Origin: Prorocentrum cordatum
Taxonomy: Eukaryota > Sar > Dinophyceae > Prorocentrales > Prorocentraceae
Assembly: GCA_963575745.1 (NCBI GenBank)
Contig: CAUYUJ010015008.1
Coordinates: forward strand, 278,504-342,503
Length of the DNA: 64,000 bases
Direction: 5' to 3'
Shown: positions 30,571 to 41,133 of the stretch, piece by piece
Position numbering within the stretch: the first letter of the stretch is position 1
Layout: each line of letters opens with the position of its first letter
Position numbers and translations under genes: made by a program
Notes under the pieces: model-generated
Databases searched by the model: none
Seen by the model: only the letters and a program-made list of their open reading frames with translations
What the model was told of the DNA's origin: nothing

Positions 30571-31305
30571 CGCGGTGCCTTCTGCTTCATACTAATGAAA
30601 TCCTGGATTCGCATCGTTGTCATTGTGGACATATGTGCGACTGTCAGCATAAGCGACCGGAGGTAGCTTCTGTATACTTTTAGCTCATCTGACCGAAAAT
30701 ACATTCTCAATGCGGAAGACGTTTCTCATGAGGTACTGCAACACGAGATGTACATTAAGAGATAGACGGCTTGCACTTATCATCTGAAGCGTCCCCTTCT
30801 TGGTCGGTGCATAGCCACATGTCATAGCAGGTCTTCCCGCAGGTACACTGGCCAGGAACGTCAACACTGTCCGCAGCGCAGCGCTGTCGGAGCCAATTTC
30901 TCTGGCTATTACAGCTCCAATATAGAGTAAATGTCGTGCGTCGCCATACTGTACCTGAACATCGCGGCTTCCCACTCGAATGATGACTCAACCCTTTTCG
31001 GGATCGTTCCTGACAGCTGGGAAAGGGCCATTCCAGCCTCCCCAGTCGTCCATCGTGGTTGTGGGGCAATGGTAGTCAACTAAATCTCCTTCGTCGTAGT
31101 AATGCTGACCGGTAACAGTTGCATTGGTGCGTAATGCGCGATTGGTAATGGCTACTGCTGTGGCCTGTGTGATAGCTTCAATGCAAACCTTGCGTATCTC
31201 TTCACGAGAATGATCCGACGTTTCCGTCGGCTGTCCCTGATCCAAGACAGATAGGTCAGGGAGCATTGCTGGTTGCCGTCCAAACAGGGAGTTGCATGGA
31301 GACAC
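30571..31305 (-). pseudogene. Copia integrase C-terminal region
   Basis: Frame 31305-30988 has NSLFGRQPAMLPDLSVLD, a helical EEIRKVCIEAITQATAV, then DEGDLVDYHCPTTTMDDWGG and WNGPFPAV, the GDLV..y..p....gW.GPa motif of dinoflagellate copia integrases. It continues in frames 30975-30685 and 31069-30755 as the small beta-barrel (VQVQYGDARHLLYIGAVI). A hairpin motif occurs at 30827-30840. At least one frameshift. Confidence 0.7.
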
Positions 31306-31344
31306 CTCGCTATAGAAGGTGAACGCGCTGGCGGCAACCAGGGC

Positions 31345-31668
31345 CTAGTGCAGTAGTCGCGTGAACACAAGAGGTATGTCTAACCTGTTGAGTTCAGCTT
31401 CCACGACATGAAGTAGATGGCGCAATGTGCCATTTCTTGCTTCGCTCGTCGCAGCGTGTTGTCCACGCACACGTATCCTTAGCACAGTGCCCTTTGCCTT
31501 AAAGACTGCTTTCGCAGTGCCGTTGTCGAGGGCACCCTCTCCGTCGGAGTAGAATGCCTTTGCAGGTCCGAACTGCATCCAGCACTGATGGTATGCATCG
31601 AGGGCACTGGTCACCGTCTTGTTTGGTATGACGATTCCAATGGCATATCGAATGCAACGACCGATGAA

Positions 31669-31702
<34 letters not shown>

Positions 31703-31920
31703 GCTCTCGTTTGTAGAACATCATATCAAATTCCACTTCCTTGTTGAATTTGTCAGGCAGTGCAGTAGACGGCATAACCGCATGCCCTGGCTTGTCCAAA
31801 CCCGTGCACTCCCGACATGTGTCGCAGACACCCTTGATCGAGTGAGTCTGACTTTGTCCAGACCTATCTAGGTCAAGATGAATCATCTTAGGTTATTTCG
31901 CATGGAACCATCGCAAGTGT
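31345..31920 (-). pseudogene. Copia integrase N-terminal and catalytic core
   Basis: Frame 31886-31611 carries the zinc-binding end (CDTCREC) and the first core Asp in NKEVEFDMMFYKRE; the His/Trp part of the finger is just upstream near 31910. Frame 31614-31345 carries the second Asp in FYSDGEGAL and the catalytic Glu in TSEARNGTLRHLLHV. These make up the DDE triad that joins element cDNA to the genome. A TA microsatellite interrupts the core between the two frames. Confidence 0.78.
31672..31700. repeat. (TA)n microsatellite within integrase
   Basis: About 14 TA dinucleotides placed in the integrase core after the first catalytic Asp. It encodes Ile-Tyr repeats and is probably a later expansion. 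Confidence 0.95.
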
Positions 31921-32030
31921 AGCATCCGCAGCTCGCGTGTTACCACGCTTGGGTCAAGGCCGACAATTTTTGAAGACTGATTTGTACATCGAATCGTGAC
32001 CAGTCTGGCAGTCGTGGTCGCGCAGCAGGG

Positions 32031-33660
32031 TTACCCGCTGGTGGCGGAAAAGGGTGCGTCTCTACCTTGCTGTCGGCCACGTCTGACTCTAAACTGTGGC
32101 AGTCGGAGGTGATCATCCGAACTCCCAGCTCCACTCGAGGCAGGTTGCCCTGCAGCAGGTTCAGCACATCTGCCTACTGTAATATCGTGGCTGCTGGCGC
32201 CCGCCGTGGGTCCGGCTCTAGAGCCGGGTCTTGGTGCTCGTAGCCGCGTCAGTGGCGGTGCGGCTTGCGCCTCGGTTGGTGGTGCTGCTGGGTCAGCAGG
32301 AGCCGGTGGTGCTGGTCCTGCTGCCGGTTCGGCAGGAGCCTGTGGTGCTGGTCCTGCTGCTGGTTCGGCAGGAGCCAGTGGTACCTGTCCATAATTGTCA
32401 GGCAGCTTCCAGGGTTCGGCGAACTTGCATTTGCCAGGTGTCAGTACATGTCCAGGCTTGTTCTGGCCGTACTTCTTCTTGCAGCTCGGACTTTCCCAAT
32501 GGTAGTCTTCCTGATCGTACCACCTGCGATGCTTGGGATTTCTGCACTGTGGAGGAGAGCGCATGTTAACCTTATCCGCACACGCAGGACATCCTAGCCC
32601 CCCCGAGGGCGGTCTCGTGATCGAACCGTCGGGCTGCCGAGATGGATCGTCCAAATCATTTCCCCTCACGTTGGTAACTAGCACGGTGGAAGAATAAGGG
32701 TGACCATGGAAGGGGTCACGGTTTACCTGGAAAAGATCGCGTGCGATCTGAACTGCATCAACAAAGAGGGGAGGCATCTTTGAAGTATAATGTGCAGCCA
32801 TTGACAGTTCTCTGTTAGATACCGACGCATGCTGATGATGACCAGCACATCGTCTTCGTTCAATAGGGGTGAGTAGAAGCCGGTAGTTGGCCATGATCTC
32901 GGTCGGCTTCCGTATCAATAACCTATGGGAATCGCGTAGGCCAGAAGTACATTGGTCCATGTTAATCTTGCAAGTGCCCTTGCATTTGGCCAATGTAGTC
33001 CATGGTGGTATCTGATCCAACCAAGTACCCACTGGTTGTTCTCGCGAATAAGATCGTCGAAAATGTCTCTCACGTATAGCAACTTTACCACAACATTTGA
33101 TATGCGGCAGATCTTCTTTGTGGTGTTCATACCAGGTATCATAGTTGGCCTGGGGTATGAAATATGAAGGTAGTCCAGTCGTTCTGCAGTTGGGTTGTAG
33201 TATGACAATGTTGACGAAACAAACGTTTAGGTAGTGCATCACTGCGTCCTGGACACCCTTGTTTCCCAGGTCAACAGTGAGCGTCTGTCTACGTTTCCCC
33301 CTGGGGACAAACCTCGGCTGAAAGCTAGCCGCGATATACCTCCACTTCCTCCACATAATTCCAACATGCCAACCTTGATGCGTCGTCCATAGCAAAATGT
33401 TGGGGTTATGGGGAATACGTATGCGCAGGGTCCAGCAGGTAGCCCCGCAAGTATCGCGACGAAGATTTCCTCAGCGTCGCTTTCCACGTCGGATTCAAGG
33501 GGTACGTCGGCGCAGTACGCACTACACCCGAGACCTTTAAGGTCATCCCCGCAGTCGTCGTTGCCTTCTTCGACTATCTTGGGTATCTTGCGTGGCTTGA
33601 TGCCCGCTCCTTTGTCGGTTTTCTGTTCTTCTTTTTCCCAACCCTCCTGCGTTGGGTATT
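32031..33660 (-). pseudogene. Copia upstream module: Rossmann-like ELCGG segment and Cys cluster
   Basis: Frame 33949-33239 ends VGMLELCGGSGGISRLAF, then RGLSPGGNVD, and frame 33395-32031 continues TVDLGNKGVQDAVMHYLNV, then VVILQPNCRTTGLPSYF after a frameshift near 33290. Glycine-rich motif I followed by a P-x-C motif resembles cytosine methyltransferases, which are known passengers of some dinoflagellate retrotransposons, but key residues differ, so this is tentative. Further on is a Cys/His cluster (CPACADKVNM, CRNPKHRRWY, CKKKYGQNKPG) and Ala/Pro repeats (PAEPAAGPAP) before integrase. Confidence 0.55.
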
Positions 33661-33689
33661 CGTTTTGAATAGAGCACTGCGGTCTCCAC

Positions 33690-33870
33690 CTTCCTTCCTT
33701 CCCGCCTCCTCCTCCTCTCTTCCCTCTTCCTCTCCTCTCTTGCTTCCCTTCTCCGCCTCTCCTCGCTCCTCCTCTTCTCTCTTGCATCCCTTCTCCTCTC
33801 TTCGCTCCTCCTCTCTTGCTTCCCTTCTCCTCCTCTCTTCGCTCCTCCTCTTCTCTCTTGCTTTTTACGT
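33690..33870. repeat. Polypyrimidine/polypurine tract
   Basis: The forward strand is nearly pure C/T (CCTCCTCCTCTCTTCCCTCT), with a loose 40-45-bp internal period (CTCTCTTGCTTCCCTTCTCC repeated). It marks the edge of foreign DNA inserted into the copia element. Confidence 0.9.
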
Positions 33871-33879
33871 CATCCCTTT

Positions 33880-34990
33880 CGGGCTGCGATCTGTGAAACT
33901 GTCGCCACTTTCGAAGGCTGCTGGTGGGTCCAGCGGAGTGAGGCACCACGCAGATTCAGATTAGACCTCGCCATCCCTGGGGGGCTGCGATCTGCGAAAC
34001 TGTCACCACTTTCGAGGGCTGCCGGTGGGTCCAGCGGAGTGAGGCACCACGCAGATTCAGATTAGACCTCGCCATCCCTGGGGGGCTGCGATCTGCGAAA
34101 CTGTCGTCACGTTCGAGGGCTGCTGGTGGGTCCAGCGGAGTGAGGCACCACGCAGATTCAGATTAGACCTCGACTTTCGAGGGCTGCTGGTGGGTCCAGC
34201 GGAGTGAGGCACCACGCAGATTCAGATTAGACCTCGCCATCCGTGGGGGTTTGCGATCTGCGAAATTGTCGCCACTTTCGAGGGCTGCTGGTGGGTGCAG
34301 CGGAGTGAGGCACCACGCAGATTCAGATTAGACCTCGCCGTCCCTGGGGGGCTGCGATCTGCGAAACTGTCACCACTTTCGATGGCTGCTGGTGGGTCCA
34401 GCGGAGTGAGGCACCACGCAGATTCAGATTAGACCTCGCCATCCTTGGGGGGCTGCGATCTGCGAAACTCGAGGGCTGGGTCCAGCGGAGTGAGGCACCA
34501 CGCAGATTCAGATTAGACCTCGCCATCCCTGGGGGGCTGCGATCTGCGACACTGACGCCACATTCGAGGGCTGCTGGTTGCGAAACTGTCGCCACATTCG
34601 AGGGCTGCTGGTGGGTCCAGCGGGGTGAGGCACCACGCAGATTCAGATTAGACCTCGCCATCCCTGGGGGGCTGCGATCTGCGAAACTGTCGCCACATTC
34701 GAGGGCTGCTGGTGGGTCCAGCGGAGTGAGGCACCACGCAGATTCAGATTAGACCTCGCCATCCCTGGGGGTCTGCGATCTGCGAAACGGTCACCACTTT
34801 CGAGGGCTGCTGGTGGGTCCAGCGGAGTGAGGCACCACGCAGATTCAGATTAGACCTCACCATCCCTGGGGGGGGCTGCGATCTGTGAAACTGTCACCAC
34901 TTTCGAAGGCTGCTGGTCAGTCCCGCGGAGTGAGGCACCACCCAGATTCAGATTAGACCTCGCCGTCCCTGGGGGGCTGCCATTCTGGGA
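33880..34990. repeat. 101-bp minisatellite, about 11 copies
   Basis: The unit includes AGACCTCGCCATCCCTGGGG, GCTGCGATCTGCGAAACTGT, CGAGGGCTGCTGGTGGGTCC and AGCGGAGTGAGGCACCACGC. Unit starts (AGACCTC) are at 33963, 34064, 34165, 34229, 34330, 34431, 34515, 34650, 34751, 34852 and 34955. Spacing is 101 bp, with units of 64, 84, 135 and 103 bp from deletions or a partial duplication. The period is not a multiple of three and no gene is implied. Confidence 0.95.
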
Positions 34991-35490
34991 AACTGTCACC
35001 ACTGACGCGGGTCGTTTCAGAGGTGAGGTTGCCCCTCGGGCTCTCTTGTCACTTAGTTCTTTTGACCACGAGCATGATGAATGATCACTGTGGCGATTTG
35101 GCTTGGAAGTGAGGTTGCCCATCATGCCCGCTAATCATTCCCGATTCTTACACCATCGCCAGGTTGTGAAATTAATTTCTTGGGTCGCCATTTTGAAACG
35201 CGCGAGTATCGCAAAGCGGAAGACGAGGAAGGGGAAAACGATGGGGTGGAGGTGGAGAAGGAAGGGGGGAGGAAGTCCGGCCCGTGCTGCAGCGGCGGCG
35301 GCAATCACCGAGACGTGCTAGCCCTGTCGTGAGGTTGCCCGTCGGGCCCTCGAATCACTCCCGATTCCTGACCACGAGCAGTGCTCACGCGGCGCGAGTG
35401 ACGCATGATCCGCGACGCGGATCGGTTCAGAGGTGAGGTTGCCCCTCGGGCCCCCTGGTCACTCAACGCTTTTGACCGCGAGCATGATGC
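34991..35490. repeat. Duplicated 70-bp segments before the PIF1 fragment
   Basis: AGAGGTGAGGTTGCCCCTCG followed by CACTYA and TTTTGACC.CGAGCATGAT occurs at 35010-35090 and 35425-35497. Shorter variants (GTGAGGTTGCCC followed by AATCAYTCCCGATTC) occur at 35108 and 35328. No gene was seen. The last copy runs directly into the PIF1 open frame. Confidence 0.7.
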
Positions 35491-36390
35491 ATGATCACTA
35501 GTGAACTGGGCGAGGAGCGGTTCCAGACTGGACACATGATCGCCTGGTTCTGGGACACCGTGGCTCGGTGGATGATGATGCGGGCGAGGAGGGGCGCCGC
35601 GTCCCTCGGGCGGGTGCTCTACCTCGTCCAGGCAGCCGACAAGTCCTCGCCCTCGCTGCCCGTGGACCTGGCCGCGAAGCTGGTCAACCGCGTCAACCCG
35701 GGCGACACGGGCGGCATTCACGGGATGCTGCCGCTGCACGTGGGCATGCGCATACGCCTGCTGGAGCACCTGGACCTCGACAAGGGGCTCGTCAAGGACG
35801 CCGAGGGCGAGGTCGTGCACGTGGCCATCAACCCGAAGGACGAGGGCGTGGTGGAGAGAGCGAAGGCCGAGGGAGGTCGGGCGTACCTGCGGTACCTGCC
35901 GTACGGCGTGTGGGTGCGCATGGACAAGTACAAGGGCGGTCCCTGCGGAAAGAAGCTCAAGGAGCTCGATGACAGCATCGACGCTGCGAACGCAGCGGGC
36001 CTCGTCTTCATCGAGCCACAGAGCTCGAGCCCGTTCGACTTCCGCAAGTACAAGGTCACGCGCACTGGCTTCGTCATCTCCCACGCCGAGGTCCTGACGT
36101 CCACTGCCTGCCAGGGCCGCACCATGCACCGCGGAGTCATTGTTGACGCAGGGTGCAAGGATGCGAACGACCTGGACGCGCTGTGGCTGCACCTCTGCGT
36201 GATGCTGTCCAGGGCGACGACGATAGACAACCCACTGATGGTGCGCGACCCCGGCCTTGACTTTCTTGCAGGCGGCCCACCGGCAGACCTTGCGGAGAAA
36301 CTGCGGAAGTTCAGTTCCCGCACTGCAACATGCAGGAAGGAGGCAGGGAAGCTGGCGCGCGAGCTAGATCTCGATCGCTTCCTGCACTAG
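35491..36390 (+). pseudogene. PIF1/RecD-like helicase, C-terminal fragment
   Basis: 299 residues, intact frame from ATG to TAG. LPLHVGMRIRLLEHLDLDKG then LVKDAEGEVVHVAI is the PIF1 'm.l.N.....GLvNG..G.v' segment. RTGFVISHAEVLTSTACQGR then TMHRGVIV corresponds to the late helicase motif (T.HksQG.T). LHLCVMLSRATTIDNPLMV is motif VI. Walker A and B, which should lie upstream, are absent; instead there is minisatellite. So only the C-terminal half is present, as a truncated cDNA, a Helitron-type remnant, or a last exon. It lies within and opposite to the copia element. Confidence 0.75.
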
Positions 36391-37203
36391 ATATAAGCAG
36401 GTATGATCCTGTGGACCGGCAGCAGGCATGCGTTGACCGAGCTCCTGCAAAAACGAAACAGTATCTTGCTTCCTCCCTCCTCTTTCATCATCGCCGCCCT
36501 AGTCCCCCTGTTACCTTATGCATTCATGGTGCTGCTGCTGCGATGGCTCCTCGCCCCTTCCTACTGGGTTCGTCCTTCTCCTGTCCCTCGTTCCCGCCCC
36601 CGCTATTGTTTAACAAGCCTTGAGACATACTTCTCGTCTTATCGATTGCTGTTCTGTGAGTCGTGCAACATTACGCATCCCATGTAGGTCGCACTACAAA
36701 TCGCCGCGCCTGCACTGTCACGGTTCCTGCTAATGTTTCCCTACTCCGCTTGCCACTTGATGCCATTGGGTTGGGTACGTCGCAAGGTAATTTGTCTGAT
36801 CCGGGCATCGGTCGGCAGTGCTGTCTGTTGTTCAACATCAGCTGAACCTAGCGTCGGAAATTCGGGAGTAGAAGGGAGCACGCGGCCGCGCTCAATCGAA
36901 GGGGGAGGGAAACGATCGTCACCGACGAACGCAACTCGCCTTGGGCGTGGACGTGGGTCCCCCTTGTCCGATGAGCTCTGGTTCGGGCTGCCCCCAGTAA
37001 AATCGAACCCGAATGTTAGGTACGCCAGTCGGCAACGGCGCACTGTAATTGTACCCGATAGGCTGGTCCTTGATCTTGATGTCTTGTAATCTGTTCGTCG
37101 CCCAGGTTCATCGCTACTCGTCGGACGACATGGTCCCATCCAGGACTATTCTTAGGAGACTGAACATACCTTCGAGATCCTTTTATCCACGCGTGTGTGG
37201 ACG
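36391..37203. other. Unassigned DNA between PIF1 fragment and copia
   Basis: A reverse frame 37139-36741 (132 residues; LAYLTFGFDFTGGSPNQSSS, then KGDPRPRPRRVAFVGDDRFP) may be copia linker or host DNA; no domain was recognised. The rest is AT-richer than the neighbourhood and shows no hairpin motif and no tandem repeat. The outer boundary of the foreign insert lies somewhere here. Confidence 0.3.
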
Positions 37204-38002
37204 CTAAGGTGCAGCACTCGCGTGGTTTCTCTGTGTCTTGTGTAAATCCATGTGATCAATCAATCTCGCGGTCATGATAGCCAATGCTTTGTTACGCCAT
37301 TCGGCCTTCTGAGCTCCTTGGCCACGCCAGTCCAATTCATGCTCAGTGGGCTGTGCAGCTCCCCCTGCTGTCTGGCACGCGCACCTCCGCAAGTTGGTCG
37401 GGGCGCGCGTGCATGTAGTTGCCCATTGCAGATATGATCCACGAGGCAACATACTTGAACGGTCGCACTCCAAAACGGAAATGGCAGCATCGCATACGCA
37501 TGACCTGCAAGTCGAGATCTTCAACGGCATCTCGTATGAGCCCTTCCTTCCAGAAGTAACCTGGCGGTCCCACAAATACAATACACATACGTAGAGCCCG
37601 AGCCTGAATCATTAAGTCTTGGATGCGTTGATCATGTGGCCCTGCCCGCTTCCCAGGCAATCGAACGCACCAATCAGCGGGCGTTGCCGCCCATGACAAT
37701 TGATAATCTCCCGAGAGTAGAGCACCCAAATATTGTGTACCAGTAGAGGTCATAACCTCTATATGTGTAATACGGTCACACATATAACCACGAGCTCGGA
37801 GTTCAGCGAAAGCTGTCCGTATGCACATGACAAGTGCACGAGAATGATAATGATGCGATGAGCACTCTTTTCCTGCAGCGGCCACACAGCCGGGTCCACT
37901 GCTATCCGTGGCAGCCGCACAGCCGGGCTTGCCACTGCCCCTAGCGCGCACAGCCGGCGCCTGAACAAGGCATGCAGGTTTCCCCACACTTGATGACAAC
38001 AC
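37204..38002 (-). pseudogene. Copia-linked conserved region, possible methyltransferase-like part
   Basis: Frame 38002-37343 reads RALVMCIRTAFAELRARGYM, GTQYLGALLSGDYQLSWAAT, then IVFVGPPGYFWKEGLIRDAV and QVMRMRCCHFRFGVRPFKY. Frame 37581-37204 continues it after a frameshift (PRGSYLQWATTCTRAPTNLR, HELDWRGQGAQKAEWRNKAL). The block resembles the conserved segment before the ELCGG module of dinoflagellate copia polyproteins. Its natural continuation (KIPKIVEEGNDDCGDDLKGL) is found at about 33580-33520, 3.5 kb away, which is my main evidence that foreign DNA splits the element. Confidence 0.55.
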
Positions 38003-38330
38003 CTGAGAGTTCGGCCAGTCGGAGCAAGCGCGGGTGGCCGCGGCACGCGCCTGCCGCCGTCACTCATTTGGTGATGGGGGCGTCCAAATGCCCGTGCCAT
38101 GCTGCGCTGCAGAGCCGCTGCTCGAAGTAAAAATATCAAACTTCTCAGCGGTGTCATCCACTTCCGCAGGTGTCCCTGCACGTGCGTCGGGCGGCGTCCA
38201 CTTATTGCCCTCCTCGTAGATGGCCTGATATACCTTCGCCGGCAAGTTGCGCAAGGCGAAGTCCCGATCGGCCGAGGTGGGCTAGTCCCGAAAGACGTAT
38301 TCCTGCGATGTCAGGTCTTGAAGGTGTTGT

Positions 38331-38711
38331 TCACCAAAGACCGGATCGTATAAGCGAGCGTCTCCTCGTTGATGGAGAAGCTGATGACTTGGTATCCTGT
38401 GACATCCTACATGTATGGGCATCGCTCATAGCAGGCGTCCCCGCGGCTGGCTCTGTGTCAGATGCTTCTTTGACGAGTAGCGGGTCATCCTCGCATTGAG
38501 GGCCGGCCGTAATAGTAAGCGACATCGACCTTTTATCCTCAGCTGCGGTCCCGTATTCGTCGACCTTGAGTGCCAGATGCCCAGAAGGCGCTTTCATCCA
38601 GTCAAGTCCTCTGGCACCATTTCCAAGTAGAAGCTTGCACATCTCAGAGCCAGGGATACTCATCTTCTCGTGCCCCTGCTCCAGGATCAGGATAGTCCTC
38701 ATGTTAGACAT
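38331..38711 (-). pseudogene. Copia post-protease linker
   Basis: 126 residues starting MRTILILEQGHEKMSIPGS, with KAPSGHLALKVDEYG. Conserved-looking but without catalytic motif, it overlaps the protease frame by 13 bp in another phase, as expected for one broken polyprotein. Hairpin motifs lie at 38431-38444 and, just outside, 38166-38179. Confidence 0.5.
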
Positions 38712-39049
38712 GCTCCTGTCTCAGAAATAGCAAGGATATCCCCCCCTGAACCCTCAGCCACGTTTGCTGAGCAGGTATCAAGTCTCGGCACAGCAGGCGC
38801 CCCCGCCGGGCCCCCCCTTTCCTTGCGCGCAATTTTGCAGCGCAAGGACTTGTCACACACCGCGGCACCATGTCCCACTCCAGACACGTAGAGCCTCTTC
38901 GCCAGGTTCAGCTTCTTGATAGCGTGTCCATGGGAACGGGATACCTGTCCGAATATCTGTGCCGTTTTTAGACCAATGATGTTGATGTTACTGCCGATGT
39001 CCAAGAGGATTGTCAGCGGCTGCCAGAGCCAGTTCATGGCGTTCTCCAA
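38699..39049 (-). pseudogene. Copia retroviral-type aspartic protease
   Basis: LTILLDIGSNINIIGLKTAQIF at residues 12-33 is the flap/active-site start of a retropepsin, with DIGS in place of the usual DTGS at about 39001. RLYVSGVGHGAAVCDKSLRC follows as the second strand. The Thr-to-Ile change in the catalytic triad probably weakens or kills the enzyme. It would release Gag, integrase and RT from the polyprotein. The upstream frame 39368-38988 (DLVLEQKRRKGMYGTTL, then SEMLGIFGERHELALAA) overlaps and seems to be the preceding part. Confidence 0.7.
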
Positions 39050-39368
39050 ATATTCCTAGCATTTCAGACAGTGTCGTACCATACATACCCTTGCGGCGCT
39101 TCTGCTCCAACACTAAATCGTTTCTTGACAGAGACGTGAAGACATTCATGTATCCGCGGGCCTCCTCTTCCGTAATGTGGTTCTTCTCAAAAACCCAGGC
39201 CGTATGATACTCGTCATACGCGTGCGGCCGCGATGCAGATGTGGTCAGCATGTTCATGAACGTATCCTCGTCAGCACGCATGCCCACCTGACCATCTGTG
39301 TTTACCATTAACACAGCGTGTAGCATGTCGCGCTCGGATATCGCACTGATGCCACTGCGCACACTCAC
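39050..39368 (-). pseudogene. Copia region between RING and protease
   Basis: Protein-like sequence (DMLHAVLMVNTDGQVGMRAD, YHTAWVFEKNHITEEEARGY) without a recognised motif. It is out of phase with the protease frame it overlaps. It probably is polyprotein upstream of protease. Confidence 0.45.
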
Positions 39369-39437
39369 CGGGCTCTCCGTCCTGCGCTAGCTGCGCGGGC
39401 GGGTATCTCGCTCGTATGGCATGTAGGTATGTGGAGA

Positions 39438-40172
39438 CTACAGCCACTGAGCGCTCCTATCGGTGGCTCTCTCCATACGCCTCAGCCACATGTCGTTGAC
39501 CGGCAGAGCGGCAGGTGCAGTCGCAGCAGGTGCCCCTGCATTGTTGGCTGCCTCTGCTATTAATGGCATGGGCGCATCCAAAGCAGGCGCGGTGGCTTCC
39601 GTCGCCTGCCCCGCGTTGGCCGATGAAGCAGGTTGCCCCGCTGGCGTTGTTGCAGGGGCTGCCGCGTCATTCATCATCATCGCCGTGACGCGGTTGAGCT
39701 CTTCACGAAGGTCTCTAAGTTCATTAGCCCCTCGGAGAATCTCTCCATGACGATTCAATGCGTCCGGATCTCCAGCAAGGGCATGACGAAGCTCAGCTGT
39801 GATTAGACCAACGCCCCTGCAAATGGCGCAGGGTGCCCCAGTTGCAGTACACTCCATATTGCCAGCCAGCTGTCTGTCCACATGAGCATGTGCAACTCGG
39901 CCCCAGCACAGTGCATGGAATATGTGACCACACTGAAGCCTCCAGACCTTGTCGCGATGCATGAAGTGATCCAGGCATATGGCACACTTGTTAGAGTCAC
40001 CGTCGCTGATGACTGGTGGTAGTGCCGATGGCCTGATACGCGTCTGGCGCTCAAGAGTGGTTTCACCAACCTCATGGCTGCAAGGCTGTGAGGTTAAGTG
40101 CGAGTGTCCCCGCTGTGGCTGAAGTAGCAGATTGCCCCGCACGGCCCAGCATCCTGTTTGCCTGACGCTCAT
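39438..40172 (-). CDS. RING-H2 finger segment of the copia polyprotein
   Basis: 244 residues from an ATG. C63, C66, C81, H83, H86, C89, C115 and C118 give a complete C3H2C3 RING (CAICLDHF, RLQCGHIFHALCW, CAICRG) at 39986-39817. RING-H2 domains usually recruit ubiquitin-conjugating enzymes. A helix rich in Glu/Arg/Leu follows (ELRDLREELNRVTAMMM), then an Ala/Pro tail with AGQPA from a hairpin motif. The domain lies in reverse-strand order between the KptA-like domain and the protease. All eight ligands are intact although neighbours are frameshifted. It could be a captured host E3 ligase fragment acting on Gag or host factors. Confidence 0.8.
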   Translation of the reverse strand: MSVRQTGCWAVRGNLLLQPQRGHSHLTSQPCSHEVGETTLERQTRIRPSALPPVISDGDSNKCAICLDHFMHRDKVWRLQCGHIFHALCWGRVAHAHVDRQLAGNMECTATGAPCAICRGVGLITAELRHALAGDPDALNRHGEILRGANELRDLREELNRVTAMMMNDAAAPATTPAGQPASSANAGQATEATAPALDAPMPLIAEAANNAGAPAATAPAALPVNDMWLRRMERATDRSAQWL

Positions 40173-41010
40173 GGTTGCGACGCTGGCGGGCCGATTGCAT
40201 CAAGAGGTTGGCCTGCTGCGCCTCGTGAAAGGCCAGAATCTCTGGGCGCAGCTCCCCCATGGATGATGGCACAACCAGGCAAAGGGGCCTGCTGCGTCAC
40301 ATCTGAGTCCATAGGTGTAGCCAAATATCCACGATGAGGAATCTGGCCCGGCACACCGGATGTGTAACCAGAGCCGCGCGTCAACTGAGACTGGTGGAAG
40401 TCGTCGGCCGTCGCTCGTACATACGGGCTCTCCGGCTGCATTCCCACGCGAGGATTACCAGTTACCTGAGCATGGTAGTCAGGATACAACGGGAAGTCCA
40501 TCGATGGTGCTGTAGGGCGCTCTGCAGCTGTCAGATCGTATGTCGGATGACTGAAGAATGCTGGCACGTATCCGTACCGATTGGGGTTGTCTGGTGATGG
40601 ATTTGGGTCCGGGACATACTCCCATGGCGGCGTCCAATTAGCGTTAGGGAAGTCGATGCCATCCCTACGCATGCTCTGTGCGGCTTCGCGCATCTGCCCG
40701 TACATCCACTCTTGATGACCAACTAGGCTCTCGGCCCTCTGCGCATGTCGCCTGTAAAGCCTGGTAGAGCTGCGGGTCCATCCGGATGCTTTGGAGCCTT
40801 GCCTGTAGGCTTCTGGTGCTTCCAGCGCTCTGTGGAGTCCCAAATGGAGTTGTGGCTCTGCTCATAGGTGCGAACGACGCAGGTTGCCCTGCAGGTGCTG
40901 GCAGCTGCTGCATCTGAGCACGCCACGGATCGCTGGCGTACAACATGTCGGCAGGAGTAATTCCACTCGAAGTCACACCTGTCACGTCCGCACTTTGGAC
41001 CTAAATCCAT
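40173..41010 (-). pseudogene. Copia Gln/Pro/Ala-rich spacer
   Basis: Three overlapping reverse frames (41010-40723, 40985-40665, 40843-40169). Segments such as ADMLYASDPWRAQMQQLPAP, LQARLQSIRMDPQLYQALQA and AAERPTAPSMDFPLYPDYHA look like disordered Gag-type spacer. Hairpin motifs occur at 40879-40892 and, mutated, at 40127-40140. No catalytic motif. Confidence 0.4.
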
Positions 41011-41133
41011 GATCCGTCAGATCCCCATACAGGTGCCCCCGCTCGATACACATCTTGCAGCATAAACTGCAAAGAACTCGACCTCCTGAATGGGCGTCGG
41101 TTCGGGACACTCTAATTTGTAGGGGGCCTTTTG

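Noticed and set aside
33880-34990. CRISPR-like array
   Set aside because: Units are 101 bp in direct contact without unique spacers, in a eukaryotic genome.
35305-36192. 295-residue reverse frame over the PIF1 fragment
   Set aside because: His/Val/Arg-rich antisense of a GC-rich coding region; the forward frame has clear PIF1 motifs.
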